A stretch of 27,685 nt of DNA from Desulfobacterales bacterium (GTDB taxonomy: Bacteria > Desulfobacterota > Desulfobacteria > Desulfobacterales > RPRI01), in contig JAUYEO010000329.1 of the NCBI GenBank assembly GCA_030689795.1, forward strand, positions 1 through 27,685, read 5' to 3'. Below the pieces are notes generated by a model. That model was given only the letters and a program-made list of their open reading frames with translations. It searched no databases and was not told where the DNA came from. Shown here piece by piece: positions 1 to 6,689 of this stretch; position 1 is the first letter of the stretch; each line of letters opens with the position of its first letter. A program made the position numbers and the translations under genes.

Positions 1-282
1 TTAATGGGCGAAAAGCCCTGCAATAGCAGCTGCCTGAGGATGTGCATAAATAAGGATCAGGGCAATTACGAGTGCGTAAATACAAAGAGACTCGATCATG
101 GCAAGACCGATCAGCATTGTAACCGTAACTTTTCCTGATGATTCCGGATTTCTTGCAATACCCTCAACTGCGGCCTTAAGGCCAAGACCCTGGGCAATAC
201 CGCAACCAAAGGCCGCAACCGCAATCCCGAAACCTGCGGCTGTAACGCATGCGATGAAGAATTGTAATGCTTGAGCTTCCAT
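1..282 (-). CDS. atpE: ATP synthase Fo subunit c
   Basis: Proteolipid that forms the rotating c-ring of the F1Fo ATP synthase in the inner membrane. The 93-residue product is a helical hairpin: helix 1 at about residues 7-35, the polar loop RNPE at 44-47, and helix 2 at about 53-80 carrying the ion-binding Glu64. Gln31, Glu64, Ser65 and Tyr69 fall at the positions of the sodium ligands known from Ilyobacter-type rings (Q32, E65, S66, Y70), but the Thr after Ser is Leu66 and the helix-1 Pro is Cys27, so the coupling ion is uncertain. The ATG start is preceded by an excellent ribosome binding site (AAAGGAGGTAG). The gene lies 107 bases downstream of atpB and its stop codon is the first three bases of the window, so the operon may continue beyond it. 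Confidence 0.96.
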   Translation of the reverse strand: MEAQALQFFIACVTAAGFGIAVAAFGCGIAQGLGLKAAVEGIARNPESSGKVTVTMLIGLAMIESLCIYALVIALILIYAHPQAAAIAGLFAH

Positions 283-389
283 ACTTTAACTACCTCCTTT
301 TTAGATTTTATTCTTTGCTTCTTCCATTATCCCATAAAAAATTATTTATTTCCGGCATCCAAATGTTCCGGTTATTTTTGAACGACGGC

Positions 390-1079
390 TTAATGAGCGT
401 GTTCCATTGCGCCGGTAAAATACATCATTGAAAGCAAAAAGAAAACAAATGCCTGAACAAGAGCAACAAATATACCGAGAGCCATTATAGGCAGGGGCGC
501 AAAGAAAAGCCCCGCAAGCACGAAAAGGATACCAAGCACAAGTTCATGCCCCATCATGTTTCCAAAAAGACGGAAGGAGAGAGACAGGATTCTGGCAAGA
601 TGTCCGATAATCTCAATAGGGAAAACGATGGGAATCATCCACCATACGGGCCCGAAGAAGTGTTTGATATATTTTACTCCATGATATTTAACGCCGATAA
701 TATGGGTAAAAATGACTACCGTAAGCGCGCATGAAGCGGTTGTGTTGAGGCTGGCGGTCGGGGGGAAAAAACCCGGAACAAGGCCTATCAGATTGCAACT
801 GAAAATGTAAATAAATATGGTTGCAACCAGCGGGAAAAGCCAGCGTCCCTCTTCGCCTGTAACATCAATCATAAAGTTTTCGATTCCGGAAATGATAACT
901 TCAAATACATTCTGCGCTTTTCCGGGAATCAGGCTGACACTCTTTGCTGCTATCGTTCCAAGAGTGATAAGAAGAATCATTACCACCCATGAATAAATAA
1001 CATGCGGATAGGAGTGAGCAAAATGCTCCAGGCCGATAGCCTCAAACAGCTTTACAAAAAACAGATAGGGATGTGCCAC
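390..1079 (-). CDS. atpB: ATP synthase Fo subunit a
   Basis: Membrane stator subunit that forms the ion half-channels facing the c-ring. The 229 residues hold five to six hydrophobic segments; the family signature LSLSFRLFGN lies at residues 165-174 and contains the essential Arg170. Residues 60-80 and 90-110 match the conserved first half of the family. The start is GTG, one base after the TAA of atpI, with AAGGAGG about nine bases upstream. The TAA stop is embedded in a TAAGCCGTCGTTC motif that recurs at 1941-1954. Length is typical for the family. Confidence 0.96.
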   Translation of the reverse strand: MAHPYLFFVKLFEAIGLEHFAHSYPHVIYSWVVMILLITLGTIAAKSVSLIPGKAQNVFEVIISGIENFMIDVTGEEGRWLFPLVATIFIYIFSCNLIGLVPGFFPPTASLNTTASCALTVVIFTHIIGVKYHGVKYIKHFFGPVWWMIPIVFPIEIIGHLARILSLSFRLFGNMMGHELVLGILFVLAGLFFAPLPIMALGIFVALVQAFVFFLLSMMYFTGAMEHAH

Positions 1080-1080
1080 C

Positions 1081-1467
1081 TTATATTGCCTCCTTGAAAA
1101 TAAGTTTTGTAAGTTCCAGCATGGTTGCTATTATTATGCTTGCCACCACGACGGAGAGCCCGACAAAAAGACCGATGGGGTGAACATAATGCCCCGATAT
1201 CAACATAAATATAATAAACCCGCTGACCATGAAACGGGCATAATACTTGGCCAGAACAACATTGTGGGAAGCAATTTGCGGAGGTGTGAGCGCTTTTTTA
1301 AGCGTCCTGTAAAGCAGATGAAAATTTATCGTAACTATAAGTCCTCCGAATACTATTCCCATTGTAAACTTTGGAGAAGCAACAATAAGCCCTGCGATAC
1401 TCGCAACACAAAAGAGTATCCAGTTTGTCAGGGTAACAAATTTCAGGATGCGCTGCTGTATTTTCAA
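1081..1467 (-). CDS. atpI: ATP synthase subunit I-like membrane protein
   Basis: A 128-residue protein with four predicted membrane helices (about residues 11-30, 33-52, 74-93, 97-118), encoded directly before atpB. Size, topology and position match the AtpI family, small proteins thought to help c-ring assembly or magnesium supply for the ATP synthase. The start is TTG, overlapping the TGA of the upstream atpZ-like gene by four bases (TTGA), with GGAAAGAGAT upstream inside that gene; translational coupling is likely. Sequence conservation in this family is low, so the call rests mainly on context and topology. Confidence 0.8.
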   Translation of the reverse strand: MKIQQRILKFVTLTNWILFCVASIAGLIVASPKFTMGIVFGGLIVTINFHLLYRTLKKALTPPQIASHNVVLAKYYARFMVSGFIIFMLISGHYVHPIGLFVGLSVVVASIIIATMLELTKLIFKEAI

Positions 1468-1703
1468 TTTATATCTCTTTCCTGCGGAGACTTCTCGCTC
1501 TTTCTTATCGCAAGCCAGATATTTCTGAATCCTGCTGCAATACCAAGCCCAAGAAAAACAAGTGTAAGCCAGGGATAAAGTTCAAATCGCCTGTCAAGAT
1601 ACACTCCAATTGCAAGTCCGATAAATATCGAAAGCGCTACCTGCAAGCCAAGACTGCTGTAATATGCAAGTTCCCTTATATACCGTCTTGTTTCTCTTTT
1701 CAA
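1464..1703 (-). CDS. atpZ: AtpZ/AtpI-family small membrane protein
   Basis: A 79-residue protein with two membrane helices (about 17-36 and 43-63), a basic N-terminus and the pattern GLAIGVYLDRRF followed by GLGIAAGFRN, as in the AtpZ/AtpI family (putative Fo-associated cation transporter or assembly factor). It is the first gene of the Fo operon. The start is taken as TTG at 1701-1703, because an in-frame stop lies only eight codons upstream and no ATG is available. The ribosome binding site is weak. It overlaps atpI by four bases. Confidence 0.8.
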   Translation of the reverse strand: MKRETRRYIRELAYYSSLGLQVALSIFIGLAIGVYLDRRFELYPWLTLVFLGLGIAAGFRNIWLAIRKSEKSPQERDIN

Positions 1704-1803
1704 AAAGAGCGCTCTCTTATATTGTTAGTACCTTAGAAATAATTTTCTGCGCGTCTCTGGCAGAAAATTATTTCGTGAAGGTACTTATCCCGTTTATCGG
1801 GGT

Positions 1804-1903
1804 TAGGAGCCGTTACGAAATAACCATTACATTTCTGACCATTTCGTTAGGAGCCGTTACATAATAATCATTACATTTCTGACTTTTTTGTTACGGCTCC
1901 TTA
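1804..1903. repeat. Palindromic intergenic element, two overlapping copies
   Basis: TAGGAGCCGTTAC begins at 1804 and again at 1848, each followed by AATAAYCATTACATTTCTGAC. The second copy (1848-1903) closes with the inverted end GTTACGGCTCCTTA, giving a 56-base element with inverted termini. The first copy lacks its own right end and runs straight into the second with a 44-base period. A third copy, also 56 bases but in the opposite orientation, lies at 17042-17097. No coding capacity; it resembles a REP- or MITE-like intergenic repeat. Confidence 0.8.
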
Positions 1904-1920
1904 TGCCGGTCAAAGCATTT

Positions 1921-1975
1921 AAATGTGTTACGGCTATTTTTGAACGACGGCTTACATGGTCTATACGACCCCGGT
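1921..1975 (-). repeat. Fragment resembling the atpB 3' end and downstream spacer
   Basis: Read on the minus strand this stretch contains TTTACCGG, then TAAGCCGTCGTTCAAAAATA, then a spacer ending ACATTT. The true atpB end at 361-415 has the same parts in the same order: TTTACCGG, a stop codon TAA, GCCGTCGTTCAAAAATA and ACATTT. The segment between differs and contains an in-frame TAG. It may be the remnant of a partial duplication or simply a shared intergenic repeat. Confidence 0.5.
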
Positions 1976-1995
1976 AAAGCTTCTGCCCTCTAACA

Positions 1996-2038
1996 CATGA
2001 TTTTATTCAAGTCAATGCAAAATTGCATCAAAATCATG
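1996..2038. promoter_or_regulatory. Nested inverted repeat, possible operator
   Basis: Outer arms CATGATTTT (1996-2004) and AAAATCATG (2030-2038) enclose an inner dyad ATGCAA-AA-TTGCAT (2015-2028). It lies in the presumed control region of the Fo operon. The two concentric AT-rich dyads suggest a dimeric regulator site or a hairpin, but no regulator can be named. Confidence 0.35.
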
Positions 2039-2127
2039 TCGGTTTTATGTATAATAAATAACCTGTAATTTCAGCTAAATAAGGCTATGTTTGAGGTCTT
2101 GTGCCGCATGATGATTTACCGTGGGTA

Positions 2128-2193
2128 CGCCTCTTGCCTCAGTGCCTTTGCCCCTTCCTTGTTCACTCTTCAATCATCACTATCCGCTGTTCA
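2128..2193 (-). repeat. Word-like repeats after selD
   Basis: On the selD coding strand this is a run of near-repeats of GTGAA/GTGAT words, then AAGGGGCAAAGGCACTGAGG. The selD stop codon TAG is itself part of a TAGTGAAC word. The same vocabulary recurs in the spacers at 3262-3446, 4236-4460 and 8882-9055. Confidence 0.6.
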
Positions 2194-3246
2194 CTATGAC
2201 AGGATTTTTACATGCCCGGCCTGGTCATCTTCCGAAACTTCGCCGATTATTGAAGCAAAAACGCCTTCATTCCGCAAAGCATCCAGACATTCTTTTGCTC
2301 TTTTTTCAGGAAGGGATATTACCAGCCCGCCTGATGTCTGGGGATCGAAAACCATATCAATAACAACCTGTTTTACCGATAAATCGATACTTATATTTTT
2401 GCTGCAATAATTTTTTGTATTATAGCTTCCGGCAGGAATCAGTCCCATAAGGGCATATTCTTCCGCTCTTTTAATAAAGGGAACCAAACCCGTATGAATA
2501 AGGATCTTCTTGCAGCTTCCTTTGGCCATTTCAAGCACATGCCCGGCAAGACCGAATCCTGTCACATCCGTACAGGCATTTGGCCGGAACCTAAGCATTA
2601 TTTCAGCAGCCTTCCCGTTAAGGGTTGTTGTAACTTCAATAAGCGCCCTTATCGCCTCTTCATCAGCTACTTTTCCTTTAATGGCAGTTGCTATTATTCC
2701 GGTGCCGACAGGCTTGGTCAAAATCAGCCTGTCCCCTGTCTTTGCATTTCTGTTTGTCAGTATTCTGTCCGGATGAACTATGCCCGTAACAGAAAGCCCG
2801 TATTTAAATTCTCTGTCATCAACGCTGTGGCCGCCCACCAGCACGGCACCGGCTTCATATATCTTTTCAAGTCCTCCGGCAAGGGTCTCTTTCAGTATAT
2901 TTTCGGAAAGCTCTCCGACAGGAAAGCATACGATATTCATGGCCGTTACCGGCCTTCCCCCCATCGCATATACGTCGCTTAAAGAATTTGCGGCCGCTAT
3001 ACGGCCGAATTCATACGGAGAATCAATGATGGGCGTGAAAAAATCAAGCGTCTGCACCAGCGCAGTTTCGGAATCCAGCCTGAAAACACCGGCATCATCT
3101 GAAGTCTCCATACCTACAAGAAGATCCGGATGGGCTTTTACAGACAGGCTCTTTATTACATCTTCCAGGACCCCTGGACCTATCTTGGCCGCTCAGCCTG
3201 AAGCCCGGACTTTTTCAGTCAAATATATTTTTTTGTCTTTTTCCAT
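2194..3246 (-). CDS. selD: Selenophosphate synthetase containing selenocysteine
   Basis: Makes selenophosphate from selenide and ATP, the selenium donor for selenocysteine tRNA. The conventional open frame starts at 3111, but reading through the in-frame TGA at 3193-3195 extends it 45 codons to an ATG at 3244-3246. The extension has the family's catalytic motif ASGUAAKIGPG, with selenocysteine at residue 18 and the catalytic Lys at 21. Total length is 350 residues, normal for SelD. Later motifs are DDAGVF, a Gly-rich VGGHSVDD and VTGFGLAGH, the ATP-binding AIRS-type fold. A hairpin with a GGU loop lies 15 bases after the UGA. The ribosome binding site is not obvious. It is separated from pyrK by word-like repeats. 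It follows that the organism should decode UGA as selenocysteine; selA, selB and selC are not in the window. Confidence 0.95.
3165..3195 (-). promoter_or_regulatory. UGA selenocysteine codon and candidate bacterial SECIS hairpin in selD
   Basis: TGA occupies 3193-3195. Fifteen bases later the mRNA reads CCAGG-GGU-CCUGG, a five-pair perfect stem with a GGU loop (3165-3177). A short stem with an exposed G/U loop at this distance is the usual form of bacterial SECIS elements bound by SelB. The pairing is read directly; the function is inferred. Confidence 0.8.
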
Positions 3247-3261
3247 TTTTTTTATGCTTCG

Positions 3262-3446
3262 GTTACCGGTTACCGCAGATCCGCAAAAGGCTGAGCATTA
3301 GGTCTCCGGCTTATGGTTCCTTGTTAAGAGTGTTATGTGTTAGACTCGTTATTCGTAATCCGACTTGCGCCTCTCGACTTTGCACCTCTGTGCCTTTGTG
3401 CCTCTGCCCCTTTGCCGCTTTCTTTTCACCATTCACTATTCAATCT
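3262..3446 (-). repeat. Word-like repeats between pyrK and selD
   Basis: Read on the coding (minus) strand, the spacer starts just after the pyrK TGA with GAATAGTGAATGGTGAAAAG, then GGCAAAGGGGCAGAGGCAC and AAAGGCACAGAGGTGCAAAG, then GATTACGAATAACGAG, and near selD GGTAACCGGTAACCG. These are degenerate tandem words of 7-9 bases, with no open frame or RNA gene visible. Confidence 0.65.
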
Positions 3447-4235
3447 TCAGAACCTTATATCGCGGCTGTCAAATACAGGTCCGTCCATGCATACATGCAG
3501 ATACCTGCCTTCATCCTTCCCTTCAATTGCACAGCCAAGACAGGCTCCGATGCCACATGCCATGACACTCTCCGTGGATATCTGACAAGGAACTTTATAT
3601 GTTTCCGCTATTCCTGCAAGACATTTTAACATACCTGAAGGCCCGCACGCATAAATTACTTCGGGCCGCTTTTCCTTTAAAGCAGCCTCAACCGGGGTTG
3701 TTATTAGACAGGTTTTCCCTTCGCTTCCGTCATCTGTTGTGATCATCACATCAAGACCAAGATTTAAAAAATCATCCCTGCATAAAAGATCTTCTTTCGA
3801 TCTTGCCCCGAGAAAGACTTTTATATTGGTAGAACCGGCCATTTTTTTATCAAGAATATGTGTAGAGAGAAACAGCATAGGGGCAACTCCGATTCCGCCC
3901 GCCACAATAAATATGCTGCCGATATTTTCAGGCAAAGAGAATCCTTTCCCGAGAGGGCCCATGATATCGACCCATTCGCCGTCTTTGACTTCCGAAAGCC
4001 TGCCCGTAAACTCTCCCACAACTCTGTAAAGGATTTCTATCCCTTTTTCACCCTCGATTATCCTGTGAATCGAAAATGGCCGGCGGAGCAGAGGCGAAGT
4101 CCTGCCGTCAAGGCGCAGCATGACGAATTGACCGGGTCTTGCATTAATCAATGCATTGCCGCATTTCAGGCCGATTTTATAATATGAGGAACCCACGCGC
4201 CTGTTCCAAAGAATCCGGACTTTTCCCGAAAACAT
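3447..4235 (-). CDS. pyrK: Dihydroorotate dehydrogenase electron-transfer subunit
   Basis: Flavin and iron-sulfur subunit that passes electrons from dihydroorotate dehydrogenase (PyrD type 1B) to NAD in pyrimidine synthesis. The 262 residues show the FAD-binding RRPFS at 51-55, the NAD-binding GGIGVAP at 113-119, CGPSGM at 197-202 and a C-terminal 2Fe-2S cluster with Cys227, 232, 235 and 249 (ACGIGACLGC, then VCMDGPVF), which is diagnostic for PyrK rather than other ferredoxin reductases. The ATG start has GAGG about nine bases upstream. Unusually, pyrD is not next to it: the next gene is selD. Confidence 0.93.
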   Translation of the reverse strand: MFSGKVRILWNRRVGSSYYKIGLKCGNALINARPGQFVMLRLDGRTSPLLRRPFSIHRIIEGEKGIEILYRVVGEFTGRLSEVKDGEWVDIMGPLGKGFSLPENIGSIFIVAGGIGVAPMLFLSTHILDKKMAGSTNIKVFLGARSKEDLLCRDDFLNLGLDVMITTDDGSEGKTCLITTPVEAALKEKRPEVIYACGPSGMLKCLAGIAETYKVPCQISTESVMACGIGACLGCAIEGKDEGRYLHVCMDGPVFDSRDIRF

Positions 4236-4460
4236 ATCTATGCCTCATTCTTCGTACTTCGAAGTTCGTATATCGTACTTCGTACTTCGAATATCGAACA
4301 TAGTAAATCGTTGTTTGTGGTTTCTAATAGCTGATTACTGGTAACTGATCCCCGGTTTTCCATTGCCCCTTGACACTTGCCTCTTGAACCCACGAACCCT
4401 TTTCTTTCCTCACTCCTTTGTGCCTATGTGCCTTTGCCCCTTTGTCCCTTTTTTTCCACC
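4236..4460 (-). repeat. Word-like repeats between pgeF and pyrK
   Basis: A spacer of 225 bases made almost entirely of degenerate words. On the coding strand it reads from pgeF: AAGGGAATAGGG, GGGACAAAGGGGCAAAGGC, ACATAGGCACAAAGGAGTG, GGATCAGTTACCAGTAATC, ACCACAAAC, then a run of TTCGAAGTACGAAGTACGA-like units up to the pyrK start. The pgeF stop lies within the first word. The segment GATCAGTTACCAGTAATCAG recurs exactly on the plus strand at the end of ahbC. Confidence 0.7.
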
Positions 4461-5213
4461 CTATTCCCTTATCCCTATAACCGCTGCAAATCTTCCCGTT
4501 GTCTTTTCTCCCCGATAGGAAAAAAAGAGACCCGTGTTGCATTTTGTGCAGATTCCGCTCGAATAAATATTCTCCGGCATCACACCTGCGCCGCAAAGCT
4601 GGTCCGTACTTATACGCCAGAAATCAAAATGATTCGCAGAATCTTTGTACTTCCAGAATTGCTCCGGTATCTCCCTCTCATAGTTGATAAATTCCGCGCA
4701 GCATGGCCCGAGGGAAGGGCTGATGCCTGCGAATATGTCAGAAGGACTGCAGCCAAACCGCTCTGTCATTGTATCTATTGCGCCGCCTATTACGTTTTTA
4801 ATGCTTCCCCTCCACCCGGAATGGACATTCGCGACTAGATTCCTGACCGGATCAAACATGAGAACCGACTGGCAATCCGCAATTTTGATGGCAAGCATCC
4901 TGTTTTCAAGATCGCTCACCATTGCATCACCGACAAAAGGAGCAGAGTTTGATCCTGAAACAACAATAACATCCGCATCATGCATCTGTCTTGTAAATAC
5001 AAGTTCACCGTTATCCATGCACATGGAAACAAGCGATCTGTTCCGCTTAATCGCCCATTCATCATCCCCGACCGATAAGCTGAGATTCAGACTGCTGTAG
5101 GGTTCCTTGCTGAACCCGCCATTTCTTGTAAACACTCCATGCCTTAATTTCGGAAAAGAGATCAGGTTCGGAAACTGAAAAAACGAAACCCCGTTTACTT
5201 TTGTTAATATCAA
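4461..5213 (-). CDS. pgeF: PgeF/YfiH-family multicopper-fold purine nucleoside phosphorylase (laccase-domain protein)
   Basis: A 250-residue single-domain protein of the YfiH family, whose members have been shown to act as purine nucleoside phosphorylases and, in some, to correct peptidoglycan precursors. Seen: HGVFTRNGGFS at 25-35, the metal ligands His78 (QMHDAD), Cys114 (IADCQSV) and His131 (NVHSGWRG), and PSLGPCCAEF near 166-175. The start is TTG at 5211-5213 with AGAGGT a few bases upstream; no ATG is available. It lies 18 bases after rfaE2, probably in the same transcript. Length is normal. Confidence 0.92.
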   Translation of the reverse strand: MILTKVNGVSFFQFPNLISFPKLRHGVFTRNGGFSKEPYSSLNLSLSVGDDEWAIKRNRSLVSMCMDNGELVFTRQMHDADVIVVSGSNSAPFVGDAMVSDLENRMLAIKIADCQSVLMFDPVRNLVANVHSGWRGSIKNVIGGAIDTMTERFGCSPSDIFAGISPSLGPCCAEFINYEREIPEQFWKYKDSANHFDFWRISTDQLCGAGVMPENIYSSGICTKCNTGLFFSYRGEKTTGRFAAVIGIRE

Positions 5214-5231
5214 AAATACCTCTTCTTTATA

Positions 5232-5708
5232 TTACCCGGATATTTCCAGAATCCTTTTTATAATCGAAGATGTCGATATTCCTGGCGCCACGGGAACCCT
5301 CACAACGCTTCCGCCGATCTCTTTGACAAAATCAGCCCCGATAATATCCTCTTCCGCCCAGTCGCCACCCTTGACAAGAATATCAGGCCCGACATTTCTG
5401 ATAAGATTCAAAGGATCCGGCTCATCAAAAAAAACAACATAATCGACGCATGACAATCCAGAAAGCACCTCGGCCCTCTGCATCTCGGAAACAACAGGTC
5501 TTTTTTCGCCTTTTATCAGCCTGACGGACTCATCTGAATTGAGGCCGACTACGAGAATATCGCCTTCCGCCCTCGCGGCAGCAAGGTATCTGACATGTCC
5601 GGCGTGCAGGATATCAAAGCATCCGTTTGTAAAAACAATGCGCTTGCCGGCTTTCTTCAGACGGCTTGCCTCTCCTGCAATTTCGCTGTTCGTCAATAAT
5701 TTCCCCAT
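5232..5708 (-). CDS. rfaE2: D-glycero-beta-D-manno-heptose 1-phosphate adenylyltransferase
   Basis: Activates heptose 1-phosphate to ADP-heptose for the LPS inner core. The 158 residues form a single nucleotidyltransferase domain with [16 protein letters not shown] at 27-42 (HxGH at 35-38) and the C-terminal [10 protein letters not shown]. It is the standalone cytidylyltransferase-like half of the E. coli HldE fusion; the kinase half must be encoded elsewhere. The ATG start has only a weak GGAAGAG upstream. Its presence implies a heptose-containing LPS, in keeping with the WaaP-like gene at 11851. Confidence 0.94.
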   Translation of the reverse strand: MGKLLTNSEIAGEASRLKKAGKRIVFTNGCFDILHAGHVRYLAAARAEGDILVVGLNSDESVRLIKGEKRPVVSEMQRAEVLSGLSCVDYVVFFDEPDPLNLIRNVGPDILVKGGDWAEEDIIGADFVKEIGGSVVRVPVAPGISTSSIIKRILEISG

Positions 5709-5858
5709 CTCTGTCTTCTCTTCCGGGTTTCATCCACGGTTCGTGGCTTTAATCACCCTCTCGTCTCAAGCTTTATTTGTAGACTTTAGACTTTTAGGCT
5801 GTAGACTATTAGCTAACAGCCCATCGCCTACAGCTTACAGTCTCTCCACTCTTCACCG
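5709..5858 (-). repeat. Word-like repeats between comF and rfaE2
   Basis: On the coding strand the spacer holds GACGGTGAAGAGTGGAGAGA, GACTGTAAGCTGTAGGCGAT, GCTGTTAGCTAATAGTCTAC and AGCCTAAAAGTCTAAAGTCT, a family based on AGTCTA/AGCTGTAG words, followed by ACGAACCGTGGATG. No gene is visible. Confidence 0.6.
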
Positions 5859-6689
5859 TCAACCTGCCCTCGCCAGAGTCATCACATCAACACTCACTGC
5901 ACCACCCTCAAAAAGTGCTTTTGTGCATTCATCGGCTGTAGCCCCGGTAGTATAAACATCATCGACAAGCAGGACTCTCTTTCCTTCTACCGCCGAAGCA
6001 TCCCTCACGGTAAAAGCCCCCTTGATGTTTTTCATTCTTTTTTCCCGCCCAAGGCCGGTTTGCGGTTCCGTATATCTTGTTCTTTCGAGAACATCCCTGC
6101 CTATCTTCATACCGCCCGGCTCAGGCGTGAATCTTTCCGCCGTCATAGCCCAGTTTCTTACAAGAATATAAGCCTGGTTAAAACCCCGCTCCCTGAAGCG
6201 CTTTACATGAAGCGGAACAGGCACAACAAGGTCAAAATCTTTTATATTCCAGTGCCGCATCAGAACGGAAAAGAGAAGCGTTTCAAGCGGTTCGGCAAGC
6301 TGAAGCTTTCCCTTGTACTTAAAAGAGTGAATAACTTCCATGAACGTCCGGTAATAAAGGCCGACTGCACGGGCTTTACCGAAACGCTTCGGAAGTTCAA
6401 TGCACTTTCCGCAAAGATGGTCTTCCCCCTCACGGCTTTTGAAAACAAACCCGCACACACAGCAGACGGGGGATTCGGCAGGCAAAAAACCGCCGAGGCA
6501 GTCCGCGCATACAAAAGGAGTCATCACTTTTTCAAACGTAATATCTTCCGGTTCAAACGGTCTCGGAGCGGAATTTGTTATATATAACGAATCGTTCTTT
6601 CCGGAAAAGCGGAAAAAGGAACCGCACGCAATACATTTTGAAGGGAAAACAGCCTTTTTAAATATCTCCGCCAGACGGATCAAAAACAT
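5859..6689 (-). CDS. comF: ComF-family phosphoribosyltransferase-like protein
   Basis: Relative of the competence protein ComF, needed for DNA uptake in naturally competent bacteria; the biochemical role in other bacteria is unclear. The 276 residues contain an N-terminal zinc-ribbon region with paired cysteines (19/22, 61/64, 76-79, 93/96), the segment VPVPLHVKRFRERGFNQA at 157-174, and a type I phosphoribosyltransferase PRPP loop LVDDVYTTGAT at 241-251. The ATG abuts the TAA of icd (TAAATG), so translation is probably coupled to icd. No other competence genes are in the window. Confidence 0.92.
   Translation of the reverse strand: MFLIRLAEIFKKAVFPSKCIACGSFFRFSGKNDSLYITNSAPRPFEPEDITFEKVMTPFVCADCLGGFLPAESPVCCVCGFVFKSREGEDHLCGKCIELPKRFGKARAVGLYYRTFMEVIHSFKYKGKLQLAEPLETLLFSVLMRHWNIKDFDLVVPVPLHVKRFRERGFNQAYILVRNWAMTAERFTPEPGGMKIGRDVLERTRYTEPQTGLGREKRMKNIKGAFTVRDASAVEGKRVLLVDDVYTTGATADECTKALFEGGAVSVDVMTLARAG

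Larger units (their letters stand above)
1704..2193. other. 490-base gap upstream of the Fo operon
   Basis: No credible gene on either strand. From the atpZ start rightwards it holds two overlapping copies of a 56-base palindromic element (1804-1903), a fragment resembling the 3' end of atpB (1921-1975), a nested inverted repeat (1996-2038) and, next to selD, word-like repeats (2128-2193). The promoter of the Fo operon must lie here on the minus strand unless it is co-transcribed with selD. The best candidate I see is TTGACT, 17 bases, TAGAGG in the inverted-repeat area, which is weak. Confidence 0.6.

Noticed and set aside
2494..2982. Plus-strand open frame opposite selD
   Set aside because: It lies wholly antisense to the conserved selD sequence, has no recognisable protein features and no ribosome binding site.
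2194..3111. selD as a truncated gene or pseudogene starting at 3111
   Set aside because: Reading through the TGA restores the full conserved N-terminus with the catalytic motif, and a SECIS-like hairpin follows, so it is a selenoprotein gene rather than a broken one.
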